Shown here: one piece after another, positions 39,534 through 48,922 of the stretch | Layout: every line of letters starts with the position of its first letter | Position numbering within the stretch: the first letter of the stretch is position 1 | NCBI RefSeq assembly: GCF_003710825.1 | Contig: NZ_RHHQ01000011.1 | Coordinates: 1-64,000, forward strand | Direction: 5' to 3' | Source of the DNA: Brevibacillus fluminis | GTDB taxonomy: Bacteria; Bacillota; Bacilli; Brevibacillales; Brevibacillaceae | DNA length: 64,000 nucleotides | The notes under the pieces: generated by a model | Databases searched by the model: none | What the model saw: the letters and a program-made list of their open reading frames with translations, nothing else | Told to the model about the DNA's origin: nothing | Program-made: the position numbers and the translations under genes

Positions 39534-40298
39534 ATGAAAATTTTGGTATTCATTAAACAAACCTTTGATACAGAGGAGAAAATCACGATTGATAACGGGA
39601 AAATCAGCGACCAAGGGGTTACGTTCATCCTGAATCCCTATGATGAATATGCGATAGAAGAAGCAGTCGTATTGAAGGAGACCTTCGGGGGAGAGATCAC
39701 TGTCATCGCCATGGGACATTATACGGAAGAGGCCATCCGTACTGCTCTTGCCATGGGTGCGGATAAAGCGATCGTCATTGATGATGAGACAAGTGAGGGA
39801 GATGAATTTACTGTTTCAAAAGTGCTTGCCGCTATTGCCGAAAAAGAGACATATGAACTGATCCTTTGCGGTTGTATGTCGATTGACAACGGATCTGCTC
39901 AAATTGGTGCGCGTTTAGCCGAGGAGTTAGGTATTCCTCATATTTTGACCATTACGAAGTTGCTGATCGACGGTAATAAAGTCCTTGTTGAAAAGGACGC
40001 CGAAGGGGACACAGAAATAATCGAGAGCCATCTTCCCATTCTATTAACAACCCAGCAAGGGTTAAACGAACCACGCTATCCTTCTCTTCCCGGGCTAATG
40101 AAGGCAAAGAAAAAGCCAATCCAGCACGTATCGGTGAATGATTTGGAAATTACATTAGATCAGATGAAAGCCAAGACGATCATTACAGAGCAATATTTGC
40201 CTAATAAAAAGAAAGCTGGAAAAATCTTGGGAGGCGAACTCTTGCAACAAGTAAAAGAGTTGACCGCTTTCCTACAGGAAGAAGTAAAAGTGATTTAA
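39534..40298 (+). CDS. etfB: electron transfer flavoprotein beta subunit
   Basis: 254-residue EtfB. It begins MKILVFIKQTFDTEEKI and has the AMP/FAD-binding ETF signature near QGLNEPRYPSLPGLMKAKKKP. With EtfA it takes electrons from acyl-CoA dehydrogenase and passes them to the membrane enzyme encoded at 42654. ATG 39534 follows GAGGAG. Confidence 0.94.
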   Translation: MKILVFIKQTFDTEEKITIDNGKISDQGVTFILNPYDEYAIEEAVVLKETFGGEITVIAMGHYTEEAIRTALAMGADKAIVIDDETSEGDEFTVSKVLAAIAEKETYELILCGCMSIDNGSAQIGARLAEELGIPHILTITKLLIDGNKVLVEKDAEGDTEIIESHLPILLTTQQGLNEPRYPSLPGLMKAKKKPIQHVSVNDLEITLDQMKAKTIITEQYLPNKKKAGKILGGELLQQVKELTAFLQEEVKVI

Positions 40299-40321
40299 CA
40301 AACGAAAATGAGGTAGAAAAA

Positions 40322-41305
40322 ATGAGCAAAAATGTTTTAGTTTTTGTTGAAGCAAGAGAAGGTGGGGTTCGAAAAGTTTCTTTAGAAGTACTGAATGCTG
40401 CAAGGAAGATCGCTCAAGATGGAGTTGTAATCGCAGCTATTTTTAATCCTGAAGTCGATTCAGTTGAACCACTGGCCCATTATGGGGCAGATAAAGTAGT
40501 AACAGTTAACCACCCTAATTTGGCTATCTATACAACGGATGCATATGTACAGGCATTTTCTGAAGTAGTAAAGGAATTTAATCCTGATGCTATTCTTATG
40601 GGCCATACTTCCGTGGGTAAAGATATGGCACCGAGGGTAGCATCTCGATTAGAGCTAGGACTTGTTTCAGATTGTACAGATCTTGGACTGAGCGAAAATG
40701 AAGTGTTTTTTGTACGTCCCATCTATTCGGGAAAAGCATTTCAGAAAAGAAAAGTAATAGATGGTAAAATTTTTGCCACGATTCGTCCTAACAATATCCC
40801 CCTTGATTTTGTTAAGACAGGTCGTTCGGCAGAGAGAATAGAATACCAAGCCCAGGTTGATCCACCAAGAACTCATGTAAAGGAGGTTCTTCGAAAAGTC
40901 ACCGGGAGTATTGACCTTAACGAGGCAAAAATTATTGTCTCAGGAGGTCGAGGTGTCAAAAACGCGGAAGGATTTCGATTATTGGATAAATTCGCTGAGC
41001 TGTTTGGAGGAGCTGTTGGTGCATCACGCGGCGCATGTGATGCAGGCATGTGTGACTACGCGTTGCAGATTGGGCAAACAGGGAAGGTCGTTACTCCAGA
41101 ATTGTACATTGCTTGCGGAATTTCAGGAGCCATTCAGCATTTAGCGGGAATGTCCAATTCAAAAATTATAGTAGCCATAAATAAAGACCCTGAAGCTCCT
41201 ATCTTTCAAGTAGCAGACTATGGCATTGTGGGGGACTTGTTTGAAGTCATTCCTTTGTTAATGGAGGAGATCAGAGAAAGTAAGCTTAAGGGAGTGGCCA
41301 AATAG
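40322..41305 (+). CDS. etfA: electron transfer flavoprotein alpha subunit
   Basis: 327-residue EtfA. N-terminal adenine-nucleotide-fold domain; C-terminal FAD domain with IIVSGGRGVKNAEGFRLLD (about 203) and the signature GQTGKVVTPELYIACGISG followed by IQHLAGM. Forms the heterodimer with EtfB. ATG 40322 follows TGAGGTAG. Confidence 0.95.
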   Translation: MSKNVLVFVEAREGGVRKVSLEVLNAARKIAQDGVVIAAIFNPEVDSVEPLAHYGADKVVTVNHPNLAIYTTDAYVQAFSEVVKEFNPDAILMGHTSVGKDMAPRVASRLELGLVSDCTDLGLSENEVFFVRPIYSGKAFQKRKVIDGKIFATIRPNNIPLDFVKTGRSAERIEYQAQVDPPRTHVKEVLRKVTGSIDLNEAKIIVSGGRGVKNAEGFRLLDKFAELFGGAVGASRGACDAGMCDYALQIGQTGKVVTPELYIACGISGAIQHLAGMSNSKIIVAINKDPEAPIFQVADYGIVGDLFEVIPLLMEEIRESKLKGVAK

Positions 41306-41334
41306 ATACAGGTAAATGATTTGAAGATTTTTGG

Positions 41335-41370
41335 AGGTTGGTGAATCTGTATCCCGGGATTCATCAACCT
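41335..41370 (+). repeat. intercistronic hairpin after etfA
   Basis: AGGTTGGTGAATC and GATTCATCAACCT form a 12-of-13 stem around TGTATCCCGG, with no T run. It lies between etfA and the thiolase gene and could be an mRNA stability or processing element. Confidence 0.5.
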
Positions 41371-41407
41371 TACAGTACTAACATTTGGTTAACGGAGAGT
41401 GTCTAAA

Positions 41408-42592
41408 ATGAACAAGGAGATTGTAATTGTAAGTGCTGTTCGAACACCGATTGGTCGTCTTGGAGGCACTTTAAAATCGATAAATTCAAGTACTCTTGCA
41501 GCTTTGGTCATGAAGGAGGCAATTCGAAGAGCAACTATTACCCCAGAGCAAGTCGATGAAGTGATATTGGGTGAAGTAAGGCAGTCGTCCATGTCATCAA
41601 ACGTAGCACGAGTAGCCGCACTCTTAGCGGGAATTCCTGTGAGTACTCCAGCTTTCACAGTAAACCGCTTGTGCGCTTCTGGTATGCAGGCATTGGTTTC
41701 AGGTACCCAGCAAATTGAAGGAAACCATGCCCAAATCGTTATCGTTGGCGGTACTGAAAACATGAGCAATGCCCCTATCTATTTGCGTAACTCACGCTAT
41801 GGAGAAGGAACTCCTCATCTTGTAGACTCAAATCTGGAGAATGGACAACAACCTGTGGAGATCTACGGAACAGACTTGGGGATGGGTATGACAGCTGAAA
41901 ATGTGGCGGATCAATTCCAAATTAGTCGGGAAGACCAGGATCTATTTGCTTTTAAGAGCCAACAAAAGGCAGATCGTGCAATCCGAGATGGTAATTTCGT
42001 AGAAGAAATTGTGCCGGTTGAAATAAAAGAAAAATATCGAACTTATCGCTTTGATAAAGATGAGCATCCCCGTCCTGAAACAACAAAAGATAAGCTCGCT
42101 CAACTACGGCCGGCTTTTAAAAAAAATGGATCTGTGACCGCGGGTAATGCGTGTGGTCGGAATGATGGTGCCGCTGCCCTGGTTATTATGTCAGCGGATA
42201 AAGCAAAAGAGTTACAACTACAACCCTTGGCAAGAATTGTAGATTGGGCAACTGCTGGTGTTTCACCAGAAATGATGGGCATTGGCCCCGTTCCGGCAGT
42301 AAAAAAATTATTGCAGCGCACAAATAAGAACCGTTCTGAAATTGGATTGATTGAACTCAATGAAGCTTTTTCTGCACAAGCTTTGGCTGTCATACGTGAA
42401 TTAAAGTTGGATGAAAATAGGGTAAATGTGAATGGAGGTGCAATCGCATTAGGGCATCCATTAGGGGCAACTGGGGCTAGAATTATCACAACCCTCATTT
42501 ACGAAATGGGCAGACGTAAAGAGCGATATGGGATTGCTACCCTTTGCGTAGGTGGCGGTCAGGGGATGGCCGTATTACTGGAACGTTTGTAA
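41408..42592 (+). CDS. acetyl-CoA acyltransferase (thiolase)
   Basis: 394-residue thiolase. The nucleophilic Cys is in [14 protein letters not shown] (about residue 88), His in [19 protein letters not shown] (about 349) and the second Cys in [14 protein letters not shown] (about 379). It cleaves 3-ketoacyl-CoA to acetyl-CoA and a shortened acyl-CoA, the last step of beta-oxidation. ATG 41408 follows ACGGAGAG. Confidence 0.95.
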   Translation: MNKEIVIVSAVRTPIGRLGGTLKSINSSTLAALVMKEAIRRATITPEQVDEVILGEVRQSSMSSNVARVAALLAGIPVSTPAFTVNRLCASGMQALVSGTQQIEGNHAQIVIVGGTENMSNAPIYLRNSRYGEGTPHLVDSNLENGQQPVEIYGTDLGMGMTAENVADQFQISREDQDLFAFKSQQKADRAIRDGNFVEEIVPVEIKEKYRTYRFDKDEHPRPETTKDKLAQLRPAFKKNGSVTAGNACGRNDGAAALVIMSADKAKELQLQPLARIVDWATAGVSPEMMGIGPVPAVKKLLQRTNKNRSEIGLIELNEAFSAQALAVIRELKLDENRVNVNGGAIALGHPLGATGARIITTLIYEMGRRKERYGIATLCVGGGQGMAVLLERL

Positions 42593-42653
42593 ATGAAATG
42601 AAACAGACAACCTTGGTAAGAAAACAAAAAGGAGTGGAGCAGACCTGTCATTT

Positions 42654-44732
42654 ATGAGTCAGATAAACTTTATTTTGTTTGCATTATTCATGGTTTTCGG
42701 GTTGTGGATGTTTTTTCATGTTGTGTACAGCAGATATTTGTTTATACGACTCGGAAGAAAAGAGCAAGGAAGAAAAGATTTTTATGCCAGATTCAAATTA
42801 ATCTTATCTAATGTCGTATTTCAAAAGAAATTACTGAAAGATCGTAAAAGCGGTGCTATGCATGTTGTCATGTTTTATGGGTTTATCATACTTCAATTTG
42901 GGGCTGTAGAGCTAATCCTTAAAGGTCTTATTAAAGGGTACGAACTCCCATTTGGAGATGCTCACAAATATTTTAGTCTCGTTCAAGAATTAACTTCATT
43001 TTTCGTATTTCTTGCTGTTAGTTATGCGTTTTATCGGCGATACATAGAAAAATTACGACGACTAAAACGTGGTTTAAAAGCGGGATTCGTCTTAATTTTC
43101 CTGTCTTTACTCATGATGTCGGTTCTGTTTAGTTTAGCCTTTGAACAATTATGTTTGTCAAAACCTCCATCTATGTATGCGCCAATTTCTTCTATGATTG
43201 TTCTTGCTTTTAGTAATTTAAGCCAACCCATGGCTGCAGGGTTATTTTTTCTGACTTGGTGGAGCCACTTAATCATTTTATTGGCCTTTGCTATTTATGT
43301 ACCTCAATCAAAGCATGCACATTTGATCTTTGCCCCTTTCAATGTATGGTTTAAAAAGTTGGAACCACCGGGGAAGCTATCTGCCATTGATTTTGAAGAT
43401 GAAACAAAAGATGAATTTGGAACGGGAAAAATTGAAGATTTTACACAAACGCAACTAATTGATTTATACGCATGTGTAGAGTGTGGTCGCTGTACCAGCA
43501 TGTGTCCAGCATCAGGAACAGGTAAGCAATTAAACCCTATGGAGTTAATTGTAAAAATGAGAGATCACCTTACAGATAAGGGATCTGCCATTACTTCGCG
43601 AACGCCATGGATGCCAAGTTTCATGCCTCCGAAAAGCACTGGTTCAGCCCTTCCAAATGTTCATGATGCAACGGATGAGGTTGCGGCCACGAATGAATAT
43701 GCTGGAGGGATCACAAAGATAGATCAATTAATTGGTGATGTCATTACGGAACAAGAATTGTGGGCTTGCACAACGTGTCGTAATTGTGAGGACCAATGCC
43801 CAGTAATGAACGAGCATGTAGACAAAATCATTGATATGCGTCGGTATTTGGTATTAACCGAGGGAAAGGTTCCTGCTGAAGCTCAACGTGCACTAAATAA
43901 TATCGAACGCCAAGGTAATCCGTGGGGAATGAATCGCAGGGACCGAGCCATCTGGGTCGAGGGACTGCACGGAGAATATAAAGTTCCGATTGTTCAAGAA
44001 ACCGATGACTTTGAGTATTTGTTTTGGGTTGGTTCCATGGGTTCTTATGATAATCGCAGTATGAAGATTACACAGTCGTTCATCAAGATTATGAGCAAAG
44101 CCGGGGTTAAATTTGCCATACTCGGCACTGAAGAGAAGAATTCAGGTGATACCGCTCGACGGATAGGGAACGAATTTTTATTTCAACAACTGGCACAAGA
44201 AAACATCGTATTGTTTCAGTCCTATGGCGTAAAAAAAATCGTGACTTGCGATCCCCATGCATTCAACACCTTCAAACATGAGTATCCTGATTTTGGGCTT
44301 CAAGCTGAGATCTATCATCATTCTGAATTGTTGGCAAAGTGGATACAAGATGGAAGAATCAAACCGACCCAGACATTAAATGAACGTATTACTTTCCATG
44401 ATTCATGCTATTTGGGCCGCTACAATGAAATTTATGATGTTCCGCGAGATGTCCTAAAGGCCATTCCAGGGGTAGAGATTTTGGAAATGAAACGAAGCGG
44501 CTGTGATAGCATGTGCTGTGGAGCAGGAGGAGGAATGATGTGGATGGAAGAACATGAGGGGTCACGCATGAATGTCGCTCGTGCGGAACAGGCTCTCGAA
44601 GTGAACCCCACGGTAATTGCAAGCGCATGTCCGTATTGTCTTACGATGATAGGCGATGGATTAAAAAGCAAAGAAGCCGAACAAAAGGTTAAGTCTAAAG
44701 ATATCGCTGAGATTTTAGCGGAAGTCATTTAG
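42654..44732 (+). CDS. FadF-type membrane iron-sulfur oxidoreductase (ETF:quinone)
   Basis: 692-residue membrane protein like B. subtilis FadF (YwjF). The N-terminal part has about five or six helices of the NarI/heme type (residues 1-225). Then come two 4Fe-4S sites, CVECGRCTSMCP (about 276) and CTTCRNCEDQCP (about 373), and a C-terminal HdrD-like region with cysteine-rich CCG motifs (HDSCYLGRYNEIYD, SMCCGAGGG). It accepts electrons from EtfAB and reduces menaquinone. AAAGGAG is 18 nt upstream, so the start is slightly uncertain. Confidence 0.9.
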   Translation: MSQINFILFALFMVFGLWMFFHVVYSRYLFIRLGRKEQGRKDFYARFKLILSNVVFQKKLLKDRKSGAMHVVMFYGFIILQFGAVELILKGLIKGYELPFGDAHKYFSLVQELTSFFVFLAVSYAFYRRYIEKLRRLKRGLKAGFVLIFLSLLMMSVLFSLAFEQLCLSKPPSMYAPISSMIVLAFSNLSQPMAAGLFFLTWWSHLIILLAFAIYVPQSKHAHLIFAPFNVWFKKLEPPGKLSAIDFEDETKDEFGTGKIEDFTQTQLIDLYACVECGRCTSMCPASGTGKQLNPMELIVKMRDHLTDKGSAITSRTPWMPSFMPPKSTGSALPNVHDATDEVAATNEYAGGITKIDQLIGDVITEQELWACTTCRNCEDQCPVMNEHVDKIIDMRRYLVLTEGKVPAEAQRALNNIERQGNPWGMNRRDRAIWVEGLHGEYKVPIVQETDDFEYLFWVGSMGSYDNRSMKITQSFIKIMSKAGVKFAILGTEEKNSGDTARRIGNEFLFQQLAQENIVLFQSYGVKKIVTCDPHAFNTFKHEYPDFGLQAEIYHHSELLAKWIQDGRIKPTQTLNERITFHDSCYLGRYNEIYDVPRDVLKAIPGVEILEMKRSGCDSMCCGAGGGMMWMEEHEGSRMNVARAEQALEVNPTVIASACPYCLTMIGDGLKSKEAEQKVKSKDIAEILAEVI

Positions 44733-44812
44733 AAATACATTTTCTGAGACAACTTGCAGGTGAATTTCCTGGTATTCCTATGTGAAAATATTGTTTAAGG
44801 GTGTGGTTTTCA

Positions 44813-45598
44813 TTGTCTAATCAACCGCTCTTGTTCGAGAAGAAAGAGCATGTTGCAGTCATTACGTTAAATCGACCAGATCAACTCAATGCCCTTAATT
44901 ATGAACTCTTGAATCAATTAGATACCCTGATCAAAGAGATTGATCAAAGTTATAAGGAGATAAGGGTCGTTTTAGTGACGGGAGAAGGGAGAGCTTTTAG
45001 TGCAGGCGCTGATTTGAAGGAGAGGCTCACATTAAATGACCAACAAGTTCGCCGAAATGTGAAGAAGATAAGGGATGTTTTTACTGCTTTAGAAAAATTG
45101 CGACAGCCAACAATTGCAGCGATTAACGGATATGCTTTTGGAGGAGGGTTCGAGTTAGCGCTCGCCTGTGACTTTCGGTTTGCGATTTCAACAGCGCAGT
45201 TTGGACTTCCTGAAGTAAGTTTAGGCATTATTCCTGGTGCAGGAGGTACTCAGCGATTATCAAGAATTGTTGGAGTTTCCAAGGCAAAAGAATGGATCTT
45301 AACCGCTCGTAAGATGTCAGCGTGGGAAGGGGTAAGTTCTGGATTTCTTAACGGCTTAGAGCATACTGTTGAAGATTTATATGAACAATGTTTTGATTTT
45401 GCCGCTGAAATTACCACTAATGCTCCACTTGCTGTATATCAAGCGAAGTATGCGATCCATTCGGGGTATCATGTCGATCTTCAATCAGGTTTGGATGTTG
45501 AAGCAAATGCATACGAAGTGATCATTCCGACAAGAGATAGGAAAGAAGCTCTTGAGGCCTTTAAGAATAAAAGAAAGCCGGTATTTGTAGGTGAATAA
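44813..45598 (+). CDS. enoyl-CoA hydratase/isomerase
   Basis: 261-residue crotonase-fold enzyme: ALNYELLNQLD, AFSAGADLKER (oxyanion loop), AINGYAFGGGFELALACDFRFA and FGLPEVSLGIIPGAGGTQRL, which carries one catalytic Glu; the other, usual in hydratases, is in GGGFELALA. It hydrates the enoyl-CoA made by the acyl-CoA dehydrogenase. TTG 44813 is chosen because AAGGGTGTGG precedes it closely; GTG 44801 has no binding site. Last gene of the catabolic operon, followed by a strong terminator. Confidence 0.88.
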   Translation: MSNQPLLFEKKEHVAVITLNRPDQLNALNYELLNQLDTLIKEIDQSYKEIRVVLVTGEGRAFSAGADLKERLTLNDQQVRRNVKKIRDVFTALEKLRQPTIAAINGYAFGGGFELALACDFRFAISTAQFGLPEVSLGIIPGAGGTQRLSRIVGVSKAKEWILTARKMSAWEGVSSGFLNGLEHTVEDLYEQCFDFAAEITTNAPLAVYQAKYAIHSGYHVDLQSGLDVEANAYEVIIPTRDRKEALEAFKNKRKPVFVGE

Positions 45599-45613
45599 AT
45601 GATTTCACACATC

Positions 45614-45645
45614 AACGTCCTTTCATAGAGGACGTTTTTTTATTT
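45614..45645 (+). terminator. terminator of the catabolic operon
   Basis: Stem AACGTCCT/AGGACGTT-like (45614-45635) with T7. Confidence 0.9.
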
Positions 45646-45917
45646 GGATTCGCAGCATCAATACAATTTTCTTTGCAGATATGATTCGCAAAGATGCGAA
45701 AAAAATTACGATTTCATTACTTTTTCGAAGTACTTTCCTTATGCGCGATGCTTTTTGGTTTAAAAGTAGATCTTGAAAAGGTTGAGCATGATAATTGCAA
45801 TAATAACATGATGAATATCCTTTTGATGATACAAGGAAAGGAGAGTACTTTCTGAGATTGCTATTATGGAAACGCTTCAAATTTAACAAACAAGGAAATG
45901 AAAAGGAGGCATATGGA
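45646..45917. other. intergenic region before the M20 hydrolase gene
   Basis: AT-rich DNA with TTCGCAAAGATGCGAA near 45693, like the palindrome at 32805. A poor sigma-54-like match (GAGCATGATAATTGC) near 45785 is not convincing. A promoter for the uptake genes is expected here but could not be fixed. Confidence 0.35.
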
Positions 45918-47234
45918 ATGAACAAATTTCAGTGTAGTGAGATGGTTAACGAATGGATGCGCAAGAATCAGGAACACATGGTTGGCTTACTAAAAGAAAT
46001 GGTTGGATTTAAAAGCATAAACCCTAAATTTTTGAATTCAGCGAGTTCGAGTGAAAGCGATCAACTTCAAGAGTTTTTGAAGGATTACTTGCTATCTTTG
46101 GGGTTACGTGTTGATAAATGGGATGTCTATGATAATCAGCCGAATGTCGTAGCTACACTAAAAGGAAAAACGAGTGAAAATTCATTAATACTTAATGGAC
46201 ATATCGATGTTGTGCCAGCAGGAGATTTAAGTCAGTGGACGACAGACCCTTGGAAGGCTCAAATTTACGATGGAAAACTATTTGGCAGAGGAACTCTTGA
46301 TATGAAGGCAGGTGTTGCTAGTAATATTATGGTTTCAAAATTTATGGTTGACCACGGCATTCAATTAAATCACGATTTACAACTCCACATTGTTGTAGAT
46401 GAAGAAGGTGGCGGCTCAGGAACTCGATCTGCTTTAAATCGTGGATACACGGGTGGTGGAGTAATTGTTACGGAACCAACCGATGCAGTATTGACCCCTG
46501 TTGAAGGGGGCTTGTACTGGCTTCGGTTAAGAGTAAAAGGTAATAATGCACACTCAGGATGGCGTTATAGCCACATCTATCCTGGATATCAACGTACAGG
46601 AGTAAATGTTATTGAAAAATCGCTGAAGATTCTGCAAGCGATTATGGAGTTGGAAAGAGATTGGGGACTAAATAAATATCATCCTCTCTTACCCCCGGGA
46701 ATTACAACGATTAATCCGGGCGTTATGTTAGCTGGTGCTGGAAATAAAGATGGGTATCCGGAAACCGTTTCAAATCCTGCCATTGTTCCAGACCACTGTG
46801 TAATGGAGTTTGCATTAAAATATTTACCCGATGAAGATCCGGAAGAGATTAAAAAACAGTTTGAAGAATTTATTCGTTGTGTGTGCTATTCAGATAGCTG
46901 GTTGAAAGAATGCCCTCCAGAGATCGAATGGGGAGTTCATGGAGTAAGTTTTCCACCTGTTAATACACCGATCGATCATAGACTTGTTGCAGCCGCCGCT
47001 ACCAGTCAGAAAACGTTTGGGATAGATCCTACCTATAAAGGCTTCACGGCGGTGAGTGACGCAGCCTTTTATGCCAAAAATAATATCCCTTCTATGCTAT
47101 ATGGACCATGTGGGGCTCGCTTACACGGACCAGATGAATACGTTGAATTAGCATCCCTTTACGAAGTAACAAAGGTTTTAATTATGACCACATTGGAATG
47201 GAATAATCTAATTCAAGAAGAATCGTGCAAATAA
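45918..47234 (+). CDS. M20 family metallo-deacylase (ArgE/DapE/YodQ-like)
   Basis: 438-residue zinc-dependent amidohydrolase. Metal motif LILNGHIDVVPAG (about 92), GRGTLDMKAGVASNI with bridging Asp (about 130), catalytic VVDEEGGGSG (about 162) and the dimer domain with RVKGNNAHSGWRYSH. Family members remove acyl groups from N-acyl amino acids or related compounds. AGGAGG is 8 nt before ATG 45918. Combined with a class III aminotransferase it recalls the B. subtilis yodQ-yodT pairing. It may free an amino acid from an N-acyl precursor before deamination. Confidence 0.85.
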   Translation: MNKFQCSEMVNEWMRKNQEHMVGLLKEMVGFKSINPKFLNSASSSESDQLQEFLKDYLLSLGLRVDKWDVYDNQPNVVATLKGKTSENSLILNGHIDVVPAGDLSQWTTDPWKAQIYDGKLFGRGTLDMKAGVASNIMVSKFMVDHGIQLNHDLQLHIVVDEEGGGSGTRSALNRGYTGGGVIVTEPTDAVLTPVEGGLYWLRLRVKGNNAHSGWRYSHIYPGYQRTGVNVIEKSLKILQAIMELERDWGLNKYHPLLPPGITTINPGVMLAGAGNKDGYPETVSNPAIVPDHCVMEFALKYLPDEDPEEIKKQFEEFIRCVCYSDSWLKECPPEIEWGVHGVSFPPVNTPIDHRLVAAAATSQKTFGIDPTYKGFTAVSDAAFYAKNNIPSMLYGPCGARLHGPDEYVELASLYEVTKVLIMTTLEWNNLIQEESCK

Positions 47235-47325
47235 AAGCTTCTATTAAAAATTTCCCCCTGAATGAAGGAAGGAGCTCATTTATTGAAATCAGGCAGGGGG
47301 GGTATTCTTTCGAGGAGGGATTACC

Positions 47326-48711
47326 ATGCAACAAAATTACGATTTGAAAAAAGGACTAACGATACGACATATAACCATGATATCCATTGGCGGGGTCATC
47401 GGAGCAGGGCTGTTTGTAGGAAGCGGAGCCGTGATTCATTCGGCTGGTCCGGCAGCGATCGTGTCATACATTCTGGCGTCATTGATGGTTGTTCTTGTCA
47501 TGCGAATGCTGGGAGAAATGGCTTCGATGAATGTCGCTAGCGGATCGTTTTCCACCTATGCACACGAAGCGATTGGCCCTTGGGCGGGATTTTCGATAGG
47601 TTGGTTATACTGGTTCTTTTGGGTGATCGTTATTGCCATTGAAGCCATTGCCGGAGCCGGCATTCTTCAATATTGGTTTCCCGATGTGCCAATCTGGATG
47701 TTAAGTTTAACGTTAACGATTTTATTGACGCTTACAAATGTTTACTCAGTGAAATTATTTGCTGAATTCGAATACTGGCTTGCTTTGGTTAAAGTGGTAA
47801 CGATCATTTTATTTTTAGGTTTGGGTGTTGCTATTCTATTCGGATTGATCCCAGGCGTAAAATCACCAGGAATGTCTAATCTGACTGGTGCGGGAGGGTT
47901 TATGCCAAACGGAATATCGTCTGTTCTTATGGGAGTTGTGATCACGTTCTTTTCTTTCGTAGGAACAGAAATTGCCGCAATAGCGGCTGGGGAATCTGCA
48001 CAGCCTCAAAAGGCCATCAGTATTGCTTTGAATAGCGTGGTTTGGCGTCTTCTGGTTTTCTATATTGGCTCCATTGCAGTCGTTGTTTCGCTTCTTCCAT
48101 GGAATTCGGCCATGCTTCTAAAAAGTCCGTTTGTTTCTGTTTTTGAGATGGTTGGCATACCAGCAGCGTCTCAAATTATGAATTTCATTGTTTTGACAGC
48201 CGTTTTATCCTGTTTAAATTCAGGTTTATACACCAGCTCACGAATGTTGTATGCGATGGCCCAAAAAGGAAATGCTCCAAAAGCATTTGCAAAGGTATCC
48301 CGCAACGGTGTGCCGGTTCGTGCCGTCTTAGCTGGAACGTTTTTCGCTTATGTTTCTGTAATCTTCAATTTTGTCTCACCGGATAAAGTATTCTTGTTTC
48401 TCGTGAATGCATCAGGCGGAATTGCGCTGTTTGTCTATCTTGCAATCGCTTTTTCACATTTGATCATGCGCAAAAAAGCAGAGCGAGAAAATCCGCAGGC
48501 ATTGAAAGTGAAAATGTGGTGTTTTCCTTATCTAACCTATTTAACAATGATGGGAATTGTAAGCGTTCTGATCGGTATGTTTTTTGATCAATCCATGCGT
48601 TCCCAGTTTTATTTGACTACGTTCATTTCTATCTTTGTTGTCGTTTCGTATTTTATAAGAAGACGGAAAATTCGTGTAAATTCAAAGGGAGAGGCTTACA
48701 ACAATATTTAG
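47326..48711 (+). CDS. APC-family amino acid permease (GabP-like)
   Basis: 461-residue transporter with 12 membrane segments. Amino-terminal signature ISIGGVIGAGLFVGSG (about residue 19), then GEMASMNVASGSFSTYA and FSFVGTEIAAIAAGE (about 207). This branch includes GABA and other amino acid:proton symporters. GAGGAGGGA precedes ATG 47326. It follows the M20 gene and precedes a second carrier, so the locus takes up at least one amino compound. Confidence 0.9.
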   Translation: MQQNYDLKKGLTIRHITMISIGGVIGAGLFVGSGAVIHSAGPAAIVSYILASLMVVLVMRMLGEMASMNVASGSFSTYAHEAIGPWAGFSIGWLYWFFWVIVIAIEAIAGAGILQYWFPDVPIWMLSLTLTILLTLTNVYSVKLFAEFEYWLALVKVVTIILFLGLGVAILFGLIPGVKSPGMSNLTGAGGFMPNGISSVLMGVVITFFSFVGTEIAAIAAGESAQPQKAISIALNSVVWRLLVFYIGSIAVVVSLLPWNSAMLLKSPFVSVFEMVGIPAASQIMNFIVLTAVLSCLNSGLYTSSRMLYAMAQKGNAPKAFAKVSRNGVPVRAVLAGTFFAYVSVIFNFVSPDKVFLFLVNASGGIALFVYLAIAFSHLIMRKKAERENPQALKVKMWCFPYLTYLTMMGIVSVLIGMFFDQSMRSQFYLTTFISIFVVVSYFIRRRKIRVNSKGEAYNNI

Positions 48712-48721
48712 GAGGTTAACT

Positions 48722-48922
48722 ATGAGATACATGGGTATACTAGCATTTCTCCCTTTCATCGGGGTATTAGTAGGAACTCCCTTCGCCAATAGGGTCAGCC
48801 CATATGTGCTTGGAATGCCGTTTATTTTATTCTGGATTGTTATGTGGGTTGTTCTTACTTCGTTTATCATGGCGATTATTTTTAAATTCGACCCAAAAAA
48901 TAATGAGGGGGAAATCAAATGA
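48722..48922 (+). CDS. DUF3311 small membrane protein
   Basis: 66 residues with two membrane helices (about 5-24 and 33-54), matching the DUF3311 proteins usually encoded directly before a sodium:solute symporter gene. Its stop overlaps the next start by ATGA, indicating coupled translation. Probably an accessory subunit of that symporter. AGGAGGT precedes ATG 48722. Confidence 0.85.
   Translation: MRYMGILAFLPFIGVLVGTPFANRVSPYVLGMPFILFWIVMWVVLTSFIMAIIFKFDPKNNEGEIK

Noticed and set aside
45780..45796. Possible second sigma-54 promoter before the M20 gene
   Set aside because: The -24 GG is not preserved (GAGCAT instead of TGGCAC), so the match is too weak to report.
47235..47325. CCCCCTGA/TCAGG..GGGGG pairing before the amino acid permease
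   Set aside because: The arms pair poorly around a long A-rich loop and no T tract follows; not convincing as a terminator or riboswitch.
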